Of a stretch of 64,000 nucleotides of DNA, positions 51,051 to 58,289 are shown one piece after another. The notes under the pieces are model-generated. The model saw only the letters and a program-made list of their open reading frames with translations, was not told where the DNA came from and ran no database searches. The position numbers and the translations under genes were made by a program. The stretch is from Flavobacterium gelatinilyticum. Its GTDB lineage: Bacteria > Bacteroidota > Bacteroidia > Flavobacteriales > Flavobacteriaceae. The stretch spans positions 2,480,001 to 2,544,000 of the forward strand of contig NZ_CP114287.1 in assembly GCF_027111295.1 (NCBI RefSeq), read 5' to 3'. Each line of letters starts with the position of its first letter. The first letter of the stretch is position 1.

Positions 51051-51959
51051 TTATATCTTTTCGGCAATTCTCAATTTTGCACTTCTTGCTCTGTTGTTTA
51101 TTTTGATTTCTTCGTCGTCCGGGACAATCAGTTTTCCGATGGTTTTAAACGGTACCGAAAAGTTTCCGTAAAAATCTCTTTCTGGTTCTCCTTCGAACAT
51201 TCCGTTTTTAATAAATCTTTTTACCAGTCTGTCTTCAAGAGAATGGTATGAGATTACTGAAAATCGTCCGCCCGGTTTTAAAATTTCAAGAGACTGCTCA
51301 ATGAACTCTTTTAAAACATCCATTTCCTGATTTACCTCAATTCGAATCGCCTGATAAATCTGGGCCAGAATTTTGTTTCGTACTTTTTCCGGCAGGTATT
51401 TTTTCAGCACTTCTTTTAATTCATCTGTCGTTCTGATTGGGTAATCTCTTCTGGCTTCTACAATTGTTCTGGCCAGAACCGGTGCGTTTTTCAACTCCCC
51501 ATAATCAAAAAAAACACGACGTAAATCCTGTTCTTCATATTCGTTAACCACCCGATAAGCATTTAAATCATTCTTCTGACTCATCCGCATATCCAGTTCG
51601 GCATCGAATCTGGTAGAGAAACCTCTTTCCGGAACATCAAACTGATGTGATGATACTCCTAAATCGGCCAGAATCCCATCCACCGCTTTAACACCATGAA
51701 AACGCAGAAATCTTTTTATAAATCTGAAGTTTTCATTAATTAAGGTAAACCTTTCGTCCGGCAGTGCATTTGCCAGTGCGTCTTCGTCCTGATCAAAAGC
51801 AAACAGCCTTCCGTTTGGGCCTAATCGTCTTAAAATCTCTTTTGAGTGCCCTCCTCCGCCAAACGTAACATCTACGTAGATGCCGTCCGGCTTAATATCT
51901 AAACCATCAACAGTCGGATGAAGCAAAACCGGATTATGATATTCCATTGTCGTCGTCAT
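51051..51959 (-). CDS. rsmH: 16S rRNA (cytosine1402-N4)-methyltransferase
   Basis: A 302-residue SAM-dependent methyltransferase of the RsmH (MraW) family that methylates C1402 of 16S rRNA. The N-terminal motif HNPVLLHPTVDGL precedes the SAM-binding glycine motif 'VDVTFGGGGHSKEIL', and later 'LADLGVSSHQFDVPERGFS' and ISYHSLEDRLVKRF complete the family pattern. It overlaps mraZ by 26 bp. Confidence 0.97.
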   Translation of the reverse strand: MTTTMEYHNPVLLHPTVDGLDIKPDGIYVDVTFGGGGHSKEILRRLGPNGRLFAFDQDEDALANALPDERFTLINENFRFIKRFLRFHGVKAVDGILADLGVSSHQFDVPERGFSTRFDAELDMRMSQKNDLNAYRVVNEYEEQDLRRVFFDYGELKNAPVLARTIVEARRDYPIRTTDELKEVLKKYLPEKVRNKILAQIYQAIRIEVNQEMDVLKEFIEQSLEILKPGGRFSVISYHSLEDRLVKRFIKNGMFEGEPERDFYGNFSVPFKTIGKLIVPDDEEIKINNRARSAKLRIAEKI

Positions 51960-52407
51960 TAATATTTCCCATTACTTCCTCGGCTAAATCAGCAAAATCC
52001 ATATCTTCGCCGCTTATTGATTTTTCGTATAAATCTTTATCCCAAATTTCCACAATATTAACCGCAGATGAAAAAACAACATCTTTAGAAATACCCGAAA
52101 ACGTAACTAAATCTTTTGGCACCAATAATCTACCTAATGCATCAATCTCTACCACTTTTACGCCGGCAGTAAATCTGCGGATGAAATCATTGTTCTTTTT
52201 TACAAAACGATTCAGCTTATTAATTTTCGCCATCATTAAATTCCATTCTTCCATTGGATACAACTCCAGACATTGCTGAAAAACAGAACGTTTCAGGACA
52301 AAACCATCCTGAAGCGAGGAAGACAACTGCTTTTTTAGGGGTGCCGGTATCATTAACCTCCCCTTTGCATCTACCTTACACTCATATGTTCCAACAATCG
52401 TATTCAA
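51934..52407 (-). CDS. mraZ: Transcriptional regulator MraZ
   Basis: A 157-residue protein with two SpoVT-AbrB-like domains. The first has 'YECKVDAKGRLMIPAPLKK' and the second 'VVEIDALGRLLVPKDLV', matching MraZ (typically about 150 residues). MraZ assembles into rings and represses the dcw operon in studied bacteria by binding repeated GTGG-type boxes. Here it is the first gene of the operon, and three TACCAC boxes at a 10-bp period stand upstream, consistent with autorepression. Confidence 0.95.
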   Translation of the reverse strand: MNTIVGTYECKVDAKGRLMIPAPLKKQLSSSLQDGFVLKRSVFQQCLELYPMEEWNLMMAKINKLNRFVKKNNDFIRRFTAGVKVVEIDALGRLLVPKDLVTFSGISKDVVFSSAVNIVEIWDKDLYEKSISGEDMDFADLAEEVMGNINDDDNGIS

Positions 52408-52436
52408 GAAAAAAAACTACTTAACATGTTACACAG

Positions 52437-52444
52437 CAAAAATA
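52437..52444 (-). promoter_or_regulatory. -7 promoter box of the dcw operon (TATTTTTG on the minus strand)
   Basis: A TAnnTTTG match 30 nt upstream of the mraZ start codon and just downstream of the TACCAC boxes. No canonical -33 was seen. Confidence 0.5.
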
Positions 52445-52454
52445 TAAAAAATTT

Positions 52455-52512
52455 TACCACATATTACCACTTAATACCACTTTGTTGATAAGTTTAACCA
52501 CTTTACTACCAC
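52455..52512 (-). promoter_or_regulatory. Tandem MraZ-binding boxes
   Basis: On the plus strand TACCAC occurs at 52455-52460, 52465-52470 and 52475-52480, an exact 10-bp period. Further copies are AACCAC (52496-52501) and TACCAC (52507-52512). On the mraZ coding strand they read GTGGTA, matching the GTGG repeat class bound by MraZ in other bacteria. Confidence 0.75.
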
Positions 52513-52788
52513 TTCGCGTAAAGATTAATTAATCAATACTTTAGACATTAATTAATCAAAAGATAATTTCTTTTAACAATTACAAAAATTAAACAGTCAT
52601 TCTCTTAAAAAATTAAGTATATCGCAGCCTATTTAACATTTACATAATCTAACAAAACCCACTCAAAAAGTTGATTTTTAATTATTTAGAAATTCTACTA
52701 AAATTATGTAGTTAAAAAATGGCGTCAAAAATCCATTTTTATTTATTAAACCCTATATTTGTCGAAATTGAAATTGGCACAAAACCAG
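52513..52788. other. Intergenic region before the alpha/beta hydrolase
   Basis: AT-rich space between two divergent units. Apart from the plus-strand -7 box at 52754, I see no repeat, hairpin or gene in it. Confidence 0.5.
52754..52761 (+). promoter_or_regulatory. Bacteroidota -7 promoter box (TATATTTG)
   Basis: A TAnnTTTG match 27 nt before the ATG at 52789. Because the box overlaps an in-frame TTG at 52759, that TTG cannot be the start codon of this transcript. Confidence 0.6.
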
Positions 52789-53553
52789 ATGGACAAAAAC
52801 TACAAAAAAGAAGGCAAATACAGCTATTATGAAGCTGGAGAAGGAACCCCTATTGTTATTTTACATGGATTAATGGGAGGCCTTAGCAACTTTGATGGTG
52901 TAGCACAATATTTCCCAACGAAAGGATACAAAGTTGTTATTCCTGATTTGCCAATATACACGCAGAGTATCTTAAAAACGAACGTAAAAAGTTTTGCTAA
53001 ATATGTAAAAGACTTTATCACCTTTAAAGGCTTTGACAAAGTTATTTTACTAGGAAATTCATTAGGAGGACATATCGCACTATATCACACGAAGCTATAT
53101 CCTGAAAAAGTTGCAGGACTCGTAATCACAGGAAGTTCAGGTCTTTACGAAAGCGCAATGGGAGACAGCTACCCAAGAAGAGGCGATTACGAATACATTA
53201 AAAAGAAAGCCGAAGATGTATTTTATGACTCAAAAATTGCAACTCCGGAACTGATTGATGAAGTATACGCAACAGCAAATGACCGCATCAAATTAATCAA
53301 AACTTTAACAATTGCCAAGAGTGCAATACGCCATAATATGGCCAAAGATTTACCAAAAATGACAGTTGAAACCTGTATCATTTGGGGTAAAAATGACTCG
53401 GTAACACCGCCAAATGTTGCTGAAGAATTCCATACTTTACTGCCTAATTCGACTTTGTACTGGATTGACAAATGCGGACATGCAGCTATGATGGAGCACC
53501 CTGACGAATTCAACGAAATTCTCGAAAAGTGGCTTACCGAAAAGAATTTATAG
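52789..53553 (+). CDS. Alpha/beta hydrolase
   Basis: A 254-residue alpha/beta-fold hydrolase. The oxyanion motif is 'VILHGLMGGLSNFDG', the nucleophile elbow is GNSLGGH (serine at about residue 93), the acid is in WGKNDSVTP (aspartate), and the histidine is in KCGHAAMMEHP, so the triad is intact. The upstream promoter box at 52754 fixes the ATG at 52789 as the start, not the TTG at 52759. The substrate is unknown. It is followed by engB after 40 bp. Confidence 0.85.
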   Translation: MDKNYKKEGKYSYYEAGEGTPIVILHGLMGGLSNFDGVAQYFPTKGYKVVIPDLPIYTQSILKTNVKSFAKYVKDFITFKGFDKVILLGNSLGGHIALYHTKLYPEKVAGLVITGSSGLYESAMGDSYPRRGDYEYIKKKAEDVFYDSKIATPELIDEVYATANDRIKLIKTLTIAKSAIRHNMAKDLPKMTVETCIIWGKNDSVTPPNVAEEFHTLLPNSTLYWIDKCGHAAMMEHPDEFNEILEKWLTEKNL

Positions 53554-53593
53554 CATCTAACTTCGCTTTTTTAGAAGTTAAAAAATAAAAAAC

Positions 53594-54208
53594 ATGAAAA
53601 TTAACAGCGCCGAATTTATTGTCAGTAATTCTGATGCTTCAAAATGTCCGAAGGATTTTTTGCCGGAATACGCATTTATCGGCCGGTCAAATGTTGGTAA
53701 ATCATCGTTGATTAACATGCTTACCAACCATAAAAATTTAGCAAAAACATCAGGAAAGCCGGGAAAAACTCAATTAATAAATCACTTTAAAATCAACAAC
53801 AACTGGTTTTTGGTCGATTTACCTGGTTATGGATATGCTAAGGTTTCTAAAAAAACAAAGTCGGTTTTCCAGCAGTTCATTACAGACTATTTTGAAAACA
53901 GAGAGCAGTTAGTATGTGCTTTTGTTTTGATTGACATTCGTCACGAAGCTCAAAAAATAGACATTGAATTTATGTCATATATGGGCGAAAGTGAAATTCC
54001 GTTTTGTATTATTTTTACCAAAGCAGATAAAATAAGTAAAGGAAAAATTGATTCCCATATAGCAGCGTACCGCAAACAGATGTACGCGAATAACTGGGCA
54101 GAGATGCCTCATTACTTTGTAACTTCTTCAACAGAATCAATTGGAAGAGATGAAGTCTTATCTTATATAGATGAAGTAAACCAGGAAATGTTTAAAAACA
54201 ACTCATAG
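53594..54208 (+). CDS. engB: Ribosome biogenesis GTPase EngB (YsxC/YihA)
   Basis: A 204-residue GTPase required for late 50S assembly. G1 is GRSNVGKSSLINML, the switch region has KTSGKPGKTQLINHF, G3 is DLPGYGYAKV and G4 is FTKADKIS. The length and the FYYFENREQL-like segment (ITDYFENREQLV) match EngB. A weak hairpin (TAACTTC/GAAGTTA) lies just upstream, so it may have its own promoter. Confidence 0.95.
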   Translation: MKINSAEFIVSNSDASKCPKDFLPEYAFIGRSNVGKSSLINMLTNHKNLAKTSGKPGKTQLINHFKINNNWFLVDLPGYGYAKVSKKTKSVFQQFITDYFENREQLVCAFVLIDIRHEAQKIDIEFMSYMGESEIPFCIIFTKADKISKGKIDSHIAAYRKQMYANNWAEMPHYFVTSSTESIGRDEVLSYIDEVNQEMFKNNS

Positions 54209-54248
54209 TTTTAAAAATTAAATTCCAAATTCGGAATCAATACTATTG

Positions 54249-54289
54249 AAATCCCAAAATCCAATTGCAAAGCTTGGATTTTGGGATTT
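54249..54289 (+). terminator. Strong terminator after engB
   Basis: AAATCCCAAAATCCAA and TTGGATTTTGGGATTT arms with a 9-nt loop, followed by T's. Confidence 0.8.
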
Positions 54290-54372
54290 TTTTATTGAAT
54301 ATTAACTCCGCTTTATTGGAATTTGAAATTTCACCATTGATTATTACCCTTACTTTTGGAATTTAATTTGAT

Positions 54373-54380
54373 TATATTTG
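54373..54380 (+). promoter_or_regulatory. Bacteroidota -7 promoter box (TATATTTG)
   Basis: A TAnnTTTG match 22 nt before the ATG of the lipoprotein gene at 54402. Confidence 0.5.
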
Positions 54381-54401
54381 AATTAACTAACCCTAAGATC
54401 T

Positions 54402-55028
54402 ATGAAAACCAGACTGCTTTGTTCTATTTTTCTTCTTTCTCTTTTTTTATCGTGCAGTTCACCATCGTACATTTTCTTAACTCCAAAACAAACCGGCGTT
54501 GACTTTACTTCCGGAAAATGGTTATTAAACGAACTGGACGCGCCAAAAGATTCCAAAGACGAATTAACCGAGACGTCTTTAAAATTCTTTAGAAAAAACT
54601 TAGTAGATCGTGTATCCTATATTCATGATGTAAACGGATTGCTTGTTCCCAGAAAAATTCCGCTAAATCCAAATGCAACCCGATTAAAAGAACTGAAGGA
54701 AGGAACGGGATTTGATTTCTTCATTAATATTTCTACAAAAAAGAACAGAAGCGACTTTTCTGCTATTGAATTATATCAAAGTGATCGTGAAACAGGAAAA
54801 AATGAAGCTTCGGTAATTGTAGAAATTTACGACTTAAACCTGCAGCAAATTATTTACTCGCAAAACGTGGTAGGTGTAACCAGAAAACAATCTACAGAAT
54901 CGGTTTGGGAAACACAAAAATCAGATAAACTTATAGATAATGTGGCGCTTTACAAAAATACGTACGCGCTGATGAAGGGAGCTCTAAAAAAGGCATTTAA
55001 AGACATTGAGAAAAAGTCTGTCAAGTAG
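54402..55028 (+). CDS. Lipoprotein of unknown function
   Basis: A 208-residue protein with the lipobox LSCS (cysteine at about residue 18), so it is a lipoprotein. The mature domain is mixed alpha/beta with no known motif. It includes the segment 'DFFINISTKKNRSDF' and a pattern of beta strands at VIVEIYDLNLQQIIYS. It has its own promoter box and no partner. The function is unknown. Confidence 0.65.
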   Translation: MKTRLLCSIFLLSLFLSCSSPSYIFLTPKQTGVDFTSGKWLLNELDAPKDSKDELTETSLKFFRKNLVDRVSYIHDVNGLLVPRKIPLNPNATRLKELKEGTGFDFFINISTKKNRSDFSAIELYQSDRETGKNEASVIVEIYDLNLQQIIYSQNVVGVTRKQSTESVWETQKSDKLIDNVALYKNTYALMKGALKKAFKDIEKKSVK

Positions 55029-55231
55029 AATAAATTCCACCAATACTGGATCGTACTTTTAACCGCAATGTATGCAAAGGCTTTAAGCAAAGTACAAAAG
55101 AGATTTTACAAGCAAAAATTGAGATCGCAGATTTTTTTTATTTTTCTCTTTTTTTTACGAAATAACAAAATGTATATAATCAACACATGAGTCAGTAAAA
55201 TTAGTACAATACGCAGAAAAAATTACACAAA

Positions 55232-55268
55232 AAATTCCAAACCCCAACAGAATTGGAATTTGGAATTT
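55232..55268 (-). terminator. Terminator after gldC
   Basis: AAATTCCAAA and TTTGGAATTT arms, about 20 nt beyond the gldC stop. Confidence 0.6.
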
Positions 55269-55289
55269 TAATATCGAAATTTTGATTTA

Positions 55290-55625
55290 TTATTTCGTAA
55301 GCTCCAGTTTCTCTGCAAAGTAATCGCAGAAATCTTTCATAGTATCTGACATTTTTTCGTCGTCTGTGGCACGTTTAAAAGTATCTGCCATTGCAACCAA
55401 AGTCTGGTGGAAGAAAATTTTCATTTCATCAACCGGCATATCTTTTGTCCAAAGATCAATACGCATAGTTTCCTGCGCCTTACTGTCCCAGATAGACAAC
55501 ATAATGGCTTTTGCTTCTTCTGCAACTACACCGCCATCCTGTGCACTCCATGTTAATTTTTCCGGAACACGGTTTTCGTCTAATTCGACGTTAAATTTAA
55601 TTTCTGATTTTATTGTATTTGACAT
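55290..55625 (-). CDS. gldC: Gliding motility protein GldC
   Basis: A 111-residue cytoplasmic protein with the GldC features SEIKFNVELDENRVPEKLTW and 'LWTKDMPVDEMKIFFHQ'. GldC is linked to gliding and stabilises the GldB-related machinery in Flavobacterium johnsoniae. Its start shares one base with the gldB stop (TAATG), so the pair is co-translated. It ends at the hairpin at 55232. Confidence 0.9.
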   Translation of the reverse strand: MSNTIKSEIKFNVELDENRVPEKLTWSAQDGGVVAEEAKAIMLSIWDSKAQETMRIDLWTKDMPVDEMKIFFHQTLVAMADTFKRATDDEKMSDTMKDFCDYFAEKLELTK

Positions 55626-56578
55626 TATTTCTTAGGTTTATATTTTGACTTTTCGAAAATTTCTTTTGCATTAATTTTTAATAATTCTGACAGCGATACG
55701 TTGTTGTTCTTCATATACGAGCGAACAATCTGCCAGCCTATCCAGGCCCCGACTCTTCCCGGAGATTCATTATCTATTTCTAAATAAAATTTAGAAAACG
55801 GTGCCGGTGCTATAAAACGGGATGTTAATTTAGGATCTAAACTATAGAGCATTTCATTTTCAAGAAAATAGCGCCACATATAGTTTTCATTTTCTTCACA
55901 CCATTTTATCTGTTCCGGAGTGTATCCCATTTTATCGGCATCTGTGTATTCAGGCAGCAGTAAATCTTTTGCATACAATTGTTTCCCTTCAAAAATCATT
56001 TGCGAAATCAGGTTTTTATCTGCGTAGGCTGGAATATTTCTGTATGTAAAACTCGAAACAACATCCGGCATGATCTGCTTTTCTTCAAAATTCTGTTTCA
56101 GGTAATTTGGAAACTCATAAAATTTATGATCTTTACCTAAATACAATTCTAAAGCAACTACAACAAGACTGTCTGCGTAAATCGCTTTAGAATTATAGTC
56201 CATCTCTCCTATTATAGTAATAACCTTTGGCGTTTTGGTTTTTGGGAAATAGTATTTCACGTGCTGGAAAAGCGAATTAAATTCTTCACGAACCGGCTCA
56301 AAATTGCTGTATTTCTTCTGAACCTCATCATACACCTCTTTCCAGATTGGTTCTTTCATTTTTTGAAGCCATACATTATCATCATTCCCCGGAAAGAAAT
56401 ATGGGTATTGTTTTTTTATTTTAGAAAGATCTTCGGGTTTAGATTCAAAAAACACTTTATCAAAGCGCTCTACTTTAATATCAACCGGAATTTCCTCAAC
56501 TGCTTTTTCAACCTTTGTTTTTTGATCACAAGACAAAAAAAACAAGCATAGAACCACTGCAAAGCGATATAATTTCAT
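55625..56578 (-). CDS. gldB: Gliding motility lipoprotein GldB
   Basis: A 317-residue lipoprotein (lipobox FLSC, cysteine at about residue 18) of the GldB family, needed for gliding in F. johnsoniae. The family segments are 'VDIKVERFDKVFFES', 'QYPYFFPGNDD' and 'SPGRVGAWIGWQIV'. The -7 box at 56641 is a good fit for its promoter. It is directly followed by gldC in a one-base overlap. Confidence 0.93.
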   Translation of the reverse strand: MKLYRFAVVLCLFFLSCDQKTKVEKAVEEIPVDIKVERFDKVFFESKPEDLSKIKKQYPYFFPGNDDNVWLQKMKEPIWKEVYDEVQKKYSNFEPVREEFNSLFQHVKYYFPKTKTPKVITIIGEMDYNSKAIYADSLVVVALELYLGKDHKFYEFPNYLKQNFEEKQIMPDVVSSFTYRNIPAYADKNLISQMIFEGKQLYAKDLLLPEYTDADKMGYTPEQIKWCEENENYMWRYFLENEMLYSLDPKLTSRFIAPAPFSKFYLEIDNESPGRVGAWIGWQIVRSYMKNNNVSLSELLKINAKEIFEKSKYKPKK

Positions 56579-56640
56579 TTTATTTTAATTAGATTTGTGT
56601 TGCTGGATTTTAAGTTATGATATACTTAAAAATAATTCTG

Positions 56641-56648
56641 CAAATATA
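56641..56648 (-). promoter_or_regulatory. -7 promoter box of gldBC (TATATTTG on the minus strand)
   Basis: A TAnnTTTG match 63 nt upstream of the gldB start. It lies only 28 nt from the divergent nadE start codon. Confidence 0.5.
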
Positions 56649-56676
56649 ACCCCTGCATCTTAAAACTTGAACTATT

Positions 56677-57483
56677 ATGGCTAAAAAAAGCACAATTCAG
56701 ACAGAAAAAGTAAATACCTATATTGTTGAATGGTTAAAAAATTATGCTGTTAACGCAAAATCGAACGGTTTTGTGATTGGAATTTCCGGCGGAGTAGACT
56801 CTGCAGTAACTTCTACGCTGTGCGCCCAGACCGGACTGCAGGTTTTATGCGTCGAAATTCCAATTCATCAAGCTGAAAGTCAGGTCTCTAGAGGAAGAGA
56901 ACATATTAATCAGTTAAAAAGTCGTTTCCCAAATGTTTCAAGTGTTGAAACTGACTTAACTTCGACTTTTGAAGCTTTTAAGAGTATTGTACCCATATCA
57001 AAAGATTCAACAAAAGTTAATTTATCGTTTGCTAACACAAGAGCACGTTTACGCATGACTTCTTTATATTATTTAGCAGGAATAAACGGGCTATTAGTAG
57101 CAGGGACAGGCAATAAGGTCGAAGATTTTGGTGTAGGATTTTATACAAAATACGGGGATGGAGGTGTAGATTTGAGTCCGATTGCCGATTTAATGAAATC
57201 TGATGTTTACGCCTTAGGAGAATTTTTAGACATTCCGAAATCAATTTTAACTGCCGCTCCTACTGACGGACTTTTTGGAGATAACCGTACAGATGAGGAT
57301 CAATTAGGCGCCAGTTACGACGAATTAGAATGGGCTATGCTGGCCTCAGAGTCAGGAAATACGGCAGATGACTTCGATGGGAGAGAAAAATCTGTCTTTG
57401 AAATTTATAAAAGATTAAACACCAGCAACAAGCATAAAATGGATCCAATTCCGGTTTGTATCATCCCAAAAACGTTAAAATAA
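56677..57483 (+). CDS. nadE: NAD+ synthase
   Basis: A 268-residue enzyme converting deamido-NAD+ to NAD+ with ATP and ammonia (glutamine-independent form, judged by the absence of an N-terminal nitrilase domain). The ATP pyrophosphatase P-loop is GISGGVDSAVTS (about residues 34-45), and further motifs are 'GTGNKVEDFGVGFYTKYGDG' and GVDLSPIADLMKSDV. The length agrees with NadE of this type. It is divergent from gldB and next to the response regulator gene 92 bp downstream. Confidence 0.95.
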   Translation: MAKKSTIQTEKVNTYIVEWLKNYAVNAKSNGFVIGISGGVDSAVTSTLCAQTGLQVLCVEIPIHQAESQVSRGREHINQLKSRFPNVSSVETDLTSTFEAFKSIVPISKDSTKVNLSFANTRARLRMTSLYYLAGINGLLVAGTGNKVEDFGVGFYTKYGDGGVDLSPIADLMKSDVYALGEFLDIPKSILTAAPTDGLFGDNRTDEDQLGASYDELEWAMLASESGNTADDFDGREKSVFEIYKRLNTSNKHKMDPIPVCIIPKTLK

Positions 57484-57575
57484 ATATTTTAACATTTGTC
57501 TGCAATTAATTACAGAATTTATTTATTAATTTTACAGCTCCAAAAACATGATAACAATTCTAAAAAGGTAAAATT

Positions 57576-58205
57576 ATGATTAAAGTATGTCTTGCAGACA
57601 ATCATCCTGTGACTCACTTTGGCGTTAAGTCTTATTTCAAAGACCACGATCAAATTTCAATTGTTGCTAACGTAGGCAATTTTTCAATGGTTAGAGATAT
57701 CCTTCAAACAAAGGAGATCGACATCCTAATTTTAGATCTGGAATTAGAAGGTCTTTCAAGTATCTTTGAGGTTAAATCAATCTTGAAAAATTTCCCAAAA
57801 ACAAAAATTGTAATTTTCAGTGATCTTGCTGAGCAAATGTACGCTCCAAATGCTATTAAAGCAGGAGTATCCGGGTATGTACACAAAACAGAAAAACTTG
57901 AAACTTTAGGTCTTTCTATTATTAAAGTACACGAAGGAAAAATTATCATCAACGAAACTGTACGTAAAAACATGGCGCTTATCGCTAAACAAAGCAAAAG
58001 CGAGCGTTTGTACAGAAAATTATCTAACCGTGAAATCGAGGTTTTACGTTATTTAAGTGATGGTAAGAAAAACAATGAAATTTCTAAGATCTTAAGTCTG
58101 AACGAAAAAACGATCAGTACTTACAAACTAAGGTTATTAACGAAATTAAATGTTACTAACTTAGTTGACTTAGTAAATAAAGCTAAGACTTTAGAAATTA
58201 TTTAA
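57576..58205 (+). CDS. NarL/FixJ-type response regulator
   Basis: A 209-residue response regulator. The receiver domain has Asp8 (LADNHP), the phosphoacceptor Asp54 (ILDLELEG) and the conserved lysine in HKTEK. Residues about 145-205 are a LuxR-type helix-turn-helix (LSNREIEVLRYLSDGKKNNE then ISKILSLNEKTISTYKLRLL). No histidine kinase is encoded nearby, so it is an orphan regulator as far as this window shows. The gene is followed by a bidirectional terminator shared with dnaG. Confidence 0.9.
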   Translation: MIKVCLADNHPVTHFGVKSYFKDHDQISIVANVGNFSMVRDILQTKEIDILILDLELEGLSSIFEVKSILKNFPKTKIVIFSDLAEQMYAPNAIKAGVSGYVHKTEKLETLGLSIIKVHEGKIIINETVRKNMALIAKQSKSERLYRKLSNREIEVLRYLSDGKKNNEISKILSLNEKTISTYKLRLLTKLNVTNLVDLVNKAKTLEII

Positions 58206-58247
58206 TTTGATGGTATCCTGATTTGTTCAACAGATCATCAACCATAA

Positions 58248-58283
58248 AAAAAGCTCTATATTGTAATCAGTATAGAGCTTTTT
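58248..58283. terminator. Bidirectional terminator between the response regulator and dnaG
   Basis: AAAAAGCTCTATA and TATAGAGCTTTTT perfect arms with a 10-nt loop, lying between two convergent genes. Confidence 0.8.
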
Positions 58284-58289
58284 GATTTA

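Noticed and set aside
52455..52512. CRISPR-like short repeat array
   Set aside because: The repeats are 6 bp with 4-bp spacers at a 10-bp period; they are protein-binding boxes next to mraZ, and no cas gene is present.
52759..52788. N-terminal extension of the alpha/beta hydrolase from a TTG at 52759
   Set aside because: The TTG overlaps the TATATTTG promoter box, so it is not in the transcript.
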